Source: NORP23 sp050302475
GTDB lineage: Bacteria; Pseudomonadota; Alphaproteobacteria; Rhodobacterales; Rhodobacteraceae
DNA length: 64,000 nt
Reading direction: 5' to 3'
Assembly (NCBI GenBank): GCA_050302475.1
Contig: JBNLBF010000012.1
Location: 24,484-88,483 of the forward strand
The position numbers and the translations under genes are program-made. The notes below the pieces were generated by a model, which saw nothing but the letters and a program-made list of their open reading frames with translations, was not told the DNA's origin and did not search any database. The stretch's first letter is position 1. Every line of letters starts with the position of its first letter. Shown in pieces: positions 44,887 through 52,284 of this stretch.

Positions 44887-44917
44887 ATTGGGGGGTCACG
44901 GTTGTGGCACCCCAATC
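44887..44917. terminator. Stem-loop between convergent decarboxylase and PAP2-LssY genes
   Basis: ATTGGGG and CCCCAAT with an imperfect inner stem (GGGGTCAC/GTGGCACCCC) lie around the PAP2-LssY stop codon at 44896. It could act as a bidirectional terminator. No strong T-run is seen on either side. Confidence 0.35.
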
Positions 44918-46473
44918 TGAATGGCGATGCCATCGCTAAAAAACGGATCACCAGCGAGATTTTGCCCCATGCTCGGGGTCACAATCTGAAATCTGTCAGT
45001 TTCAGTTGCGATGCCTCTGGCCAGAATATCGTTCACCAGCAGGTCCCTTTCCTTGTCGATATTTGGATCGATGCGATGGGTAAGCCCCCATTTCAATCCA
45101 TTATCAAAACTCGCCGTCCCGACGTAAATCCGGCTGCCATTATCCGTCACGTATTCGGTTTTCCAAAACCGCGCATGATGGCGGACTCGCAATGACATCT
45201 CGTCCGTAGGTTTCTGAAAGCCGTAATCATTCGGAACCGTATTCCAAAAGGACGGGGTGATCGGGGCAGTCGAATCGTCTGTCGAGAACCAAGCCGCAAA
45301 GGCGGCTATCGAAAGTGTTTTTACACCCGGTTTATCTGCGAGCTGCCACCCGGCAGACGTCAATAGGTTGATAAATTCTTCATCTGATCGCGCGACGATT
45401 ATGAGGCTAATCGGTTCCTGCGGCGATCCCGCGATAGACTCGGTAAATCTGGGGATTTCCCCCTGCAAAAACAAATCGGTAAATTTTGGTGGTGCGATTG
45501 CAGGGGACGTTATTTCGACTACGTTCAGAGGTTTGTTGTACGTAAATACAATTGCGAAAATGGCAGTGCTGGCGGCGATACAAGTCGCCACAATAAGCGT
45601 TTGGGCAGAGGACTTTGTGCGTTTTGCAACTTCACTGGTTTGATTTCCAGATCGCGCCTCACGCCATTCTATAAACGTAGTGGCGACAATAAGCCAAAGC
45701 GCACCGATCAAATATCCGTTGAAAACATCGCTAACGTAATGCTCACCAAGGTAAATTCGGCTTAACCCGACAAAGAACGTTAAAACCACAGCGGTAATAC
45801 TGGCGAATAATACCGATGCCCATTTTTCTTTGGCAACGATATAAAACAAAATACCAAATGTAGCCAATGCGGCTGCGGCGTGTCCGCTGGGAAAGCTGTA
45901 ACTTTGCTCAAGAAAATATGCGTGTTCAGGGCGCGGGCGTTCAAACAAAAGTTTCAGAAACCGAACGCTTATTGCCTGCCCCCCAAGCGCAATCACAATG
46001 CCCCACAGATATTGCGGTTTGTTGACAGCATAGACCACTATTGCGGCAGCCACCCCAAACACAACGATTGATCGACGATCCGCAAGCGCCGTGAATATCG
46101 TGAAGAATTTCACCAATCCACTATCAATATTCGCATAGATTAAATTTGAGAGGCGGATGTCGATTTGCACTATTGGGTTAGACAATTCGAAATCCACTAC
46201 CGACCCAAAATATAGCAACAACAAATACCCGAAAACCCCGAAAAGAAGTGTTAGTGGCAGGCCGTTAAAATGATTGCGTTTAAATCTGTCCTCAAGAAAT
46301 AGCGTGATTTTCGGATGACGTTGTTGCCAGGCTACGATGTACTCGTTTTGCGACAGGCCAAACAGGATGGAGCGAAGGATCGAAACGCTAAACGGCCAAG
46401 TTAGTTTGATCATAACAATGAGCCCGATCAAAAGGGCAATCGTGAATATTGATATTAACGTCAAGAAGAGCAC
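44896..46473 (-). CDS. PAP2-family phosphatase fused to LssY-like domain, multi-pass membrane protein
   Basis: A 525-residue membrane protein. Helices 1-3 are followed by the PAP2 catalytic motifs: LLFERPRP (C1), PSGHAAAA (C2) and SRIYLGEHYVSD (C3). PAP2 enzymes dephosphorylate undecaprenyl pyrophosphate or phosphatidic acid. After another membrane segment, the C-terminal 200 residues match the LssY-like domain (VNLLTSAGWQLAD and TDEMSLRVRHHARFWKT). The start is probably GTG at 46473, with GGAGG at 46483-46487; GTG at 46482 also exists. AT content is visibly higher than in its neighbours, so it may have been acquired. It lies between the decarboxylase and the Anbu operon. Confidence 0.85.
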   Translation of the reverse strand: MLFLTLISIFTIALLIGLIVMIKLTWPFSVSILRSILFGLSQNEYIVAWQQRHPKITLFLEDRFKRNHFNGLPLTLLFGVFGYLLLLYFGSVVDFELSNPIVQIDIRLSNLIYANIDSGLVKFFTIFTALADRRSIVVFGVAAAIVVYAVNKPQYLWGIVIALGGQAISVRFLKLLFERPRPEHAYFLEQSYSFPSGHAAAALATFGILFYIVAKEKWASVLFASITAVVLTFFVGLSRIYLGEHYVSDVFNGYLIGALWLIVATTFIEWREARSGNQTSEVAKRTKSSAQTLIVATCIAASTAIFAIVFTYNKPLNVVEITSPAIAPPKFTDLFLQGEIPRFTESIAGSPQEPISLIIVARSDEEFINLLTSAGWQLADKPGVKTLSIAAFAAWFSTDDSTAPITPSFWNTVPNDYGFQKPTDEMSLRVRHHARFWKTEYVTDNGSRIYVGTASFDNGLKWGLTHRIDPNIDKERDLLVNDILARGIATETDRFQIVTPSMGQNLAGDPFFSDGIAIQIGVPQP

Positions 46474-46529
46474 TGCAACCACCCTCCATCAGAGACGATG
46501 CGTTTTCGGCCAGAAGATCGGCAACGTCC

Positions 46530-47246
46530 CTAGTTGATCTCGACGAACGCCTTGCGCAATGCCTCGCTCCACTCGTGTGACATGGCAGCGAAATGGGCGT
46601 CACCCGCTTCGATACGTTGGTATTCTGTGACCCGACATTCATCTTTCGCTAAGAAAGTCAGATCAAGCGGCATCCCGACCGACAGGTTCGAGCGCATGGT
46701 TGAATCCATCGACAACAACGCCGCCTTGGCCGCGTCTTTCATGTTCGTTTCTTTGGTTATGACGCGGTCCAGAATGGGTTTGCCGTATTTATGTTCACCT
46801 ATCTGCAGATAAGGTGTGTCTGGCGTCGCCTCAATGAAATTCCCTTCGGGGTAAATCATAAATAACCGCATCGCCCCGCCTTTGCGCTGCCCCGCGACGA
46901 TCAGTGAAGCGGTAGCGGTTTGTTTCATCCGCTCCATCTTGTCTTTGATGTCGGTCGCGACATCCACCAGCGTGTTACCGATGATGGTAGCGACATCCAG
47001 CATGGTGTCCGCCTCCATGATCGAGTTACCATCCTCCGGCTCCTCGATGGCTTCTTCCAGTCGTGCGATTGTTGTCTGGGATACCGACAGGCTGCCCGCC
47101 GTCAGGATCGCGATAACGCGCTCGCCGGGTTCTTCGAAAATGTAGGTTTTTCGGAAGGTGGCGATATTATCCATACCCGCGTTCGTCCGCGTGTCGGACA
47201 ACAGCACCATCCCCTCATCCAATAGTAAACCGACGCAATAGGTCAT
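46530..47246 (-). CDS. Anbu proteasome-like peptidase
   Basis: A 238-residue cytoplasmic protease of the Ntn-hydrolase fold related to proteasome beta subunits and HslV. Removal of Met1 exposes Thr2 (MTYCVG), the nucleophile; Asp18 and Lys33 sit at the spacing of Asp17 and Lys33 of proteasome beta subunits. GSLSVSQTT, about residue 52, and the C-terminal YQRIEAGDAHF are characteristic of Anbu. The family forms a helical or ring assembly of unusual architecture, and its substrate is unsettled. It is last in the operon, 29 bases after the transglutaminase-like stop. Confidence 0.93.
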   Translation of the reverse strand: MTYCVGLLLDEGMVLLSDTRTNAGMDNIATFRKTYIFEEPGERVIAILTAGSLSVSQTTIARLEEAIEEPEDGNSIMEADTMLDVATIIGNTLVDVATDIKDKMERMKQTATASLIVAGQRKGGAMRLFMIYPEGNFIEATPDTPYLQIGEHKYGKPILDRVITKETNMKDAAKAALLSMDSTMRSNLSVGMPLDLTFLAKDECRVTEYQRIEAGDAHFAAMSHEWSEALRKAFVEIN

Positions 47247-47275
47247 TCAGGGAATCCTGTATTAGTCAGCGAAGA

Positions 47276-48097
47276 TTATTGCTGACCCTGAAGGACTTCA
47301 ACCGAAACATCTAAAGATTCCGTACCTGCCCCGACGAAAACGCCACGAATAGGTGCGGCATCCAGCGCGTCAAGGCCGGAGCCAATCCGTATATAGTGGT
47401 CATTCGGGCAATTTCCATTCGACGGATCAAACCCGACCCAGCCAAGGTCATCGGTATAAATCTCCACCCAGGCGTGACTGGCCTCTGACTGTCCCTCATC
47501 GGCTGAGGCGTTCAGATATCCGGTAACGTAGCGCGCGGGCTTGCCTTGTGACCGCGCCAACGCGATCAGAATGTGAGCGTGATCCTGACAGACGCCCTTG
47601 CCCTGTTTCAACGCATCGTGCGCGGTGGTATGGGCGGCTGTTGTGCCGGGACTATAGGTCACCGCATCTGCAACCGCGCGGGCAAGGGCGTGAGCGCGAT
47701 CCAACTGCGTTGCCTCTTCCATTCCTTCCAGCGCGTTGACTGCCAATTTGCGAAGGGGTTTGGTGATCGCTGTCGCTTCGGTGCGCCGCAGGTAGGCAAG
47801 CGGTGGCAAAGATTCGATATGCCCGCGCAAGATGCCAGCTGTGTCGGTTGTCTCCATCTCCCCTTCCACGCGGATGGTCATTTCTGTTACCGGTCCCGGC
47901 AAGGTCATGGTTCGGATCAGATCGCCACCACCATCATGGAAGAAGCTGCCAAAGCTGCCGCCTTCAACCGAAACTTCCCAGCGATTTACTTTCTGGCCGT
48001 CATTTTCGCTTGGATGCATCCGATGGCTTTGCACGACAAAACGCATCGGATCCGTGAATCGATAAACCGTTTCATGATGAACCGTTAGAAGCATCAT
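47276..48097 (-). CDS. Transglutaminase-like cysteine protease of the Anbu operon
   Basis: A 273-residue cytoplasmic protein. The N-terminal domain has the bacterial transglutaminase-like pattern, and the catalytic triad is Cys170 (GKGVCQDHAH), His208 (SHAWVEIYTDD) and Asp224 (VGFDPSNG). The family can cleave or form isopeptide bonds. Its ATG overlaps the alpha-E gene stop by four bases, so coupling is likely. In many genomes this order, ATP-grasp, alpha-E, transglutaminase and Anbu, is conserved. Confidence 0.92.
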   Translation of the reverse strand: MMLLTVHHETVYRFTDPMRFVVQSHRMHPSENDGQKVNRWEVSVEGGSFGSFFHDGGGDLIRTMTLPGPVTEMTIRVEGEMETTDTAGILRGHIESLPPLAYLRRTEATAITKPLRKLAVNALEGMEEATQLDRAHALARAVADAVTYSPGTTAAHTTAHDALKQGKGVCQDHAHILIALARSQGKPARYVTGYLNASADEGQSEASHAWVEIYTDDLGWVGFDPSNGNCPNDHYIRIGSGLDALDAAPIRGVFVGAGTESLDVSVEVLQGQQ

Positions 48098-49044
48098 CGC
48101 CCTCCGAACAGATAGGAGTCAGCAATCGAAACCCCGATTTTCGCATTATCCACGATGAAGCTGCTGATGAATTCATGCAGGCCTTCTTCGATGATATGTT
48201 CGATGCTTTCCTCTGATAGCCGCCCCAGCAAACTGCGCGAGGCTTCCTGTGCCTCTGTCGATTGCCCATAGGCGCGCGACAGACGGTTCAGATGATAACT
48301 GCAATTGTCCACGCAATGTAGCAGTGAGCGCGGGTTGGCAACGTTCAGGATCAGGAAATGCGCGATCTTGCTGGTACTGTAATCGCCACCATAGGCCCAA
48401 TGGAAAGCCCGGAAGGCCGAGATTGATCGCAGCAGCGTCGTCCATTGATAATTGTCGAGCGCCCCGCCAACCATTTCCGACGTCGGCAACAGAACGTGAT
48501 ATTTCATATCAAGCAACCGGGCCGTGTTGTCGGCCCTCTCGATATAATAGCCCAGATTCATGAAGTCATAGCCATCCTGCTGCAACTGGGTACTTTCAAT
48601 GGCTCCGCGAACCAGCGCGGACTGACGTTTCGCCCAATCGCAATGGCGCGGCAGCTGGGCGCGGGTTCGGCGGGCGCTTTGCAGCTCTTTCATTTCCTGA
48701 AAGGCACCGTTGATGGCATCCCAGACCTCGCTGGTCAGCGCCGTCCGGACCGTTCGGGCGTTGTCGCGCGCGGAAGAAATACAGCTGGCGATCGAGGACG
48801 GGTTATCAAGGTTGAAGAACAGGAAATTCTCCAGATTGACCTGTTTCACATCCTTATAAAGTTCCTGATAGGCCGCTAGATTACCGGTGGTGGAGAGGAT
48901 ACTCTCCCATTCATTCCGATGCCCTTGCCCGGCACTGGGAGTCAGCGAAATGCGATAGCCGACTTCCAGTAAGCGGGCCATGGTCTCGACCCGCTCCATA
49001 TAGCGGGTCATCCAGAAGAGGTTGGCTGCGGTTCTACTTAACAT
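48094..49044 (-). CDS. Alpha-E domain protein of the Anbu operon
   Basis: A 316-residue mostly helical cytoplasmic protein. MLSRTAANLFWMTRYMERVETMARLLEVGYR is the usual N-terminus, and conserved helices include QYLILNVANPRSLLH-like (FLILNVANPRSLLHC). It has no known catalytic motif of its own; the family is predicted to pair with the ATP-grasp protein as a two-component peptide ligase. I chose the ATG at 49044, which is 10 bases after the ATP-grasp stop. Further upstream frames (to 49113) lie inside that gene. Confidence 0.92.
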   Translation of the reverse strand: MLSRTAANLFWMTRYMERVETMARLLEVGYRISLTPSAGQGHRNEWESILSTTGNLAAYQELYKDVKQVNLENFLFFNLDNPSSIASCISSARDNARTVRTALTSEVWDAINGAFQEMKELQSARRTRAQLPRHCDWAKRQSALVRGAIESTQLQQDGYDFMNLGYYIERADNTARLLDMKYHVLLPTSEMVGGALDNYQWTTLLRSISAFRAFHWAYGGDYSTSKIAHFLILNVANPRSLLHCVDNCSYHLNRLSRAYGQSTEAQEASRSLLGRLSEESIEHIIEEGLHEFISSFIVDNAKIGVSIADSYLFGGR

Positions 49045-49054
49045 CCCTGCCCCC

Positions 49055-50464
49055 TCAATCCGCCAGAACCCAGGTATCCTTGACGCCACCACCTTGGGAG
49101 GAATTGACGACAAGCGATCCTTCGTTCAGTGCCACACGGGTCAGACCACCGGGGCTGAGATAGGTTTGTTGGCCAACCAGACAATATGGGCGCAGATCCA
49201 CATGGCGCGGCGCAAGGCCACTATCGACAAATGTCGGACAGGTGGACAGCGCCAATGTAGGCTGCGCGATGAAATCAGCGGGGTCTTTTTCGATCCGTTT
49301 TCGATAGGCCGCGATCTGTTTTTTGGTTGAAGCCGGGCCAACCAACATCCCGTATCCGCCTGATCCGTGAACCTCTTTCACCACCAGTTCCCCAAGGTTG
49401 TCGAGGACATATTTCAGATCATCTTCTTCGGCGCATTTCCATGTTGGCACATTGTTGAGGATTGGTTCTTCGCCAAGGTAGAACCGGATCATTTCCGGCA
49501 CATAGGTGTAGATCGCCTTGTCATCCGCAACCCCGGCACCGGGGGCAGAGCAGATCGAGACACCACCCGCGCGATAGACATTCATCAAACCCGGCACACC
49601 GAGCATCGAATCCGGACGGAAACACAGCGGATCAATAAACGCGTCGTCCAAGCGGCGATAAATAACGTCGACCTGCTTCGGTCCGCGCGTGGTGCGCATG
49701 TAGACGGCGTCCCCTTCGACAAACATATCCTGACCTTCGACCAGCTCGACCCCCATTTGGTCGGCGAGGAAAGAATGTTCATAATATGCGGAGTTCATAC
49801 TCCCCGGCGTCAGGATAACACTGGTGGGTTCCCCCTTGCAGCGATCCGGCGCGACGGAGGCCAGCGTACGGCGCAACATATCAGGATAATTGTCAACGGG
49901 TGCAACCCTGACCTGTTGGAAAAGATCGGGGAACATACGCATCATGATTTCCCGGTTTTCCAACATGTAGGACACACCGGACGGTGTGCGGCAATTATCC
50001 TCAAGCACATAAAATTCTTCAGGGCCTGTGCGCACCAGATCAATCCCTACGATATGACTGAACACACCTTTTGGCGGACGGAATCCCATAACCGCGCGTT
50101 CGAATGCGTCGTTCTGGTAAACAAGCCTTGCGGGTATACGTCCGGCGCGGATGATCTCGCCCCGGTTATAGACGTCGCGTAAAAACGCGTTCAGTGCCTG
50201 CGCGCGCTGCTTTACGCCTCGCTCCAACTTGTACCATTCGTAGCTGGTGAAAACGCGCGGCATCAGATCAAACGGGATTAGACGTTCGGGATCTCCGCCC
50301 TCGCCATAGACTGCGAAGGTGATGCCGATCCGGCGAAACAATCGTTCGGCTTCTTCGCGGCGGCGGTTAAATTCTTCGGGTCCAAGATCAGCGGCCCATT
50401 GCGCAAGCGCCTGATACGGCTCCCGAACGTTTTCTCCGCTATACATTTCATTAAAGAAACTAAT
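49055..50464 (-). CDS. Circularly permuted type 2 ATP-grasp protein, first gene of the Anbu operon (probable ATT start)
   Basis: A protein of about 469 residues with the circularly permuted ATP-grasp fold: HIVGIDLVRTGPEEFYVLEDNCRTPSG (metal and ATP site), SAYYEHSFLADQMG, RGPKQVDVIYRR and VVKEVHGSGGYGML. The ATP-grasp fold activates a carboxylate and joins it to an amine, so peptide or peptide-like products are expected. The first ATG is at 50446, but the codons before it encode ISFFNE, continuing the family-like FFNEMY. ATT at 50464-50462 is preceded by AGGGGG at six bases, while the ATG at 50446 has no ribosome site. The true start is probably ATT. Confidence 0.88.
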   Translation of the reverse strand: MSFFNEMYSGENVREPYQALAQWAADLGPEEFNRRREEAERLFRRIGITFAVYGEGGDPERLIPFDLMPRVFTSYEWYKLERGVKQRAQALNAFLRDVYNRGEIIRAGRIPARLVYQNDAFERAVMGFRPPKGVFSHIVGIDLVRTGPEEFYVLEDNCRTPSGVSYMLENREIMMRMFPDLFQQVRVAPVDNYPDMLRRTLASVAPDRCKGEPTSVILTPGSMNSAYYEHSFLADQMGVELVEGQDMFVEGDAVYMRTTRGPKQVDVIYRRLDDAFIDPLCFRPDSMLGVPGLMNVYRAGGVSICSAPGAGVADDKAIYTYVPEMIRFYLGEEPILNNVPTWKCAEEDDLKYVLDNLGELVVKEVHGSGGYGMLVGPASTKKQIAAYRKRIEKDPADFIAQPTLALSTCPTFVDSGLAPRHVDLRPYCLVGQQTYLSPGGLTRVALNEGSLVVNSSQGGGVKDTWVLAD

Positions 50465-50754
50465 GGCATACCCCCTGACTTAACATCACATTTATTGAAG
50501 ATGATTTCAATCACGTCCAGTTTTTTACAGAAAAACCAGCAATATCCCCAGAATAATCGCCAGTTTGATAAAGAAACAGGCAGATTCTTTGTGCTGATGC
50601 CCATCAAAAGACACTCAGAAAAGTTGTTGATAGCGCTCTGACCTTCCCGAAGCGATGAAACTGTCCACCGGGACAAGTAATTACGAGGCGTTTGGGAAAT
50701 GCTTTCAATCAGGTAAGCGATGGGCCAACGCGAGGCTGGCCCATCACATTTGAC
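50465..50754. promoter_or_regulatory. Intergenic region upstream of the Anbu operon and downstream of the beta-helix gene
   Basis: About 290 bases without a gene. It holds the ribosome site AGGGGG (50471-50476) of the ATP-grasp gene, presumably the Anbu operon promoter, and near 50719-50745 the terminator-like hairpin of the beta-helix gene. A reading frame over 50278-50676 is not real, as it overlaps the ATP-grasp gene and lacks a ribosome site. Confidence 0.5.
50719..50745 (-). terminator. Stem-loop after the beta-helix gene
   Basis: GATGGGCCA (50719-50727) and TGGCCCATC (50737-50745), perfect 9-bp arms with a 9-base loop, 9 bases after the stop codon of the beta-helix gene. On the minus strand only CGCTTACC follows, so there is no T-run; a weak terminator. 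Confidence 0.5.
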
Positions 50755-52185
50755 TTAGTTGACGCCCTCAAACGACATTCCATCAGCGAAGGTTGAGCTG
50801 AATAGCGTCACGGTGCCACCACCTTCGTCTGCCTGAACAACCTCCAGACCGGTGTCGTCGCCGTCATCATTTCCAGCCGTCATTGTATAGCCGGCCGTGA
50901 CGGTGATTGATCCGTCCTGCTCTTCTTCAAAGACAGCGCCTTTGCCACCGTTGCCGATTGCGGTTGCGTTCATCAGCAGCGCATCGACCCCGCCAGCATC
51001 AAGCTCGGACATTTTGAATCCGTCGTCGGTATTGTGGCTGGCGTCGGTATTGATGAATTGTACGATGATGTCGCCGTTGCCTTCTTCGTCAAAGTCAACG
51101 CCTTCGTCATAATTGCCGGTGATCATCGTTCCGATCATAACCGTTTCGATGTTACCGTCACCCGCTTCGTCGAAATCAATACCGTCATCCAGGTCGATGC
51201 CAAATTCATAGGCTTCGACACTGCCGGAGTCATAAAGCTCAACTTCACGTTCAAAACATCCGTCGTCCAACGATCCGACGACCGGGCCGGGGATATCGGA
51301 TTCGGCCATCTCCCCATCGGCAAATTCGCCTTCGGGTTCGGCAGGCAAATTGCCGGCCAGCAGGGTCGGATTACAATAGATGCCATTCCCGATAAAACTG
51401 GTGTCAAAGATTGTTGCCTGCACTTTGCCAAGCTGACCTTCGTCCAATTCAACACCATCCGCACCGACACCGATAAAGCGTGATGAATCGGCATTAAATA
51501 TAATGTCGCCCGCACCGCGCTCATCAACACGGAACCCGTCGGCGTCAAAACGGCCATTGCCGACATCGTTAATCTCGACATCTGTCAAAGTGATGTGGAT
51601 CGAGGCCGGAGAGCCTTCGCCCTCCCCACCCTGACCGCCACCACAGGCGTCCGCGAGGTAGCAATCCGAAATATGCACACCGAACGAGGGCACACCTTTG
51701 ACCGTGACATCGTTCAGCACGACATAAACCGTTCCGGTTTGATCGTCAGGCACGTCAACAAAGATACCTTTGCCGGCAACGGCACCGTTCTGATCGGCAC
51801 GGTTTTCGATTGTGTATCCGCCGGGCCCTTCAAACGAGAGGTGCGAGATGGATATGTTGGCACCTGCTGTGACCTCAAGCAGCGTTATATTCGCGTCGCT
51901 ATAGACCGTCTGGCCAAGCCCGATGAGTTCCAACGGCGCAGCGCCATCATAGGTCAAGGTTGAATCGATGTTCAGCGCACCGTCAACCGTAACCACGATC
52001 CGCGTCGCTTCGGTTGATTTCGCAGCCATTTCCAGCGCCGCGCGCAAGCTGCCGATACCGGAATCGTTTGCTGTCGTGACCAGCAGGTTTTCATCCGCCA
52101 GCGTATAACTGCCCGTCAGCGCAAAAGCAGCTGTTGCAAATGCCAACGGAATGGAAGTGAGAGATTTGTGCATGTGATACCCCAT
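50755..52185 (-). CDS. Secreted right-handed beta-helix protein, acidic
   Basis: A 476-residue exported protein. A signal peptide is present (MHKSLTSIPLAFATAAFALTGSYTLA, cleavage near ADENL); ATG at 52173 is an alternative start to 52185. Repeats such as DDGIDFDEAG, DEGVDFDEEG and DDGFKMSELDAGG, all following an N-x-D/E-G-V/I-D pattern, are typical of right-handed beta-helix (Pectate_lyase_3/NosD-like) folds. The chain is rich in Asp and Glu, few Lys. It has two Cys pairs (SDCYLADAC and CNPTLL with CFERE). I do not recognise enzymatic motifs; a surface, polysaccharide-binding or calcium-dependent role is possible. Confidence 0.8.
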   Translation of the reverse strand: MGYHMHKSLTSIPLAFATAAFALTGSYTLADENLLVTTANDSGIGSLRAALEMAAKSTEATRIVVTVDGALNIDSTLTYDGAAPLELIGLGQTVYSDANITLLEVTAGANISISHLSFEGPGGYTIENRADQNGAVAGKGIFVDVPDDQTGTVYVVLNDVTVKGVPSFGVHISDCYLADACGGGQGGEGEGSPASIHITLTDVEINDVGNGRFDADGFRVDERGAGDIIFNADSSRFIGVGADGVELDEGQLGKVQATIFDTSFIGNGIYCNPTLLAGNLPAEPEGEFADGEMAESDIPGPVVGSLDDGCFEREVELYDSGSVEAYEFGIDLDDGIDFDEAGDGNIETVMIGTMITGNYDEGVDFDEEGNGDIIVQFINTDASHNTDDGFKMSELDAGGVDALLMNATAIGNGGKGAVFEEEQDGSITVTAGYTMTAGNDDGDDTGLEVVQADEGGGTVTLFSSTFADGMSFEGVN

Positions 52186-52220
52186 TTTTATATCCCCATT
52201 TACTGTGATTGAGACGTATA

Positions 52221-52258
52221 TGATCGGTAGGTGTCATTCAGATGACACCTACCGATCA
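52221..52258 (-). terminator. Long perfect hairpin after the PstS-OmpA gene
   Basis: A 17-bp perfect stem (52221-52237 with 52242-52258) and a TCAG loop. It lies between the PstS-OmpA stop at 52285 and the beta-helix start. No T-run follows on the minus strand, so it may act as a Rho-independent-like terminator of weak kind or as a stabilising hairpin for the upstream mRNA 3' end. Confidence 0.65.
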
Positions 52259-52284
52259 CGTCCGTGAGTTTGCTCCGATTTGGG

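Noticed and set aside
50278..50676. 132-codon minus-strand frame over the start of the Anbu operon
   Set aside because: It overlaps the ATP-grasp gene in another frame and has no ribosome site or domain.
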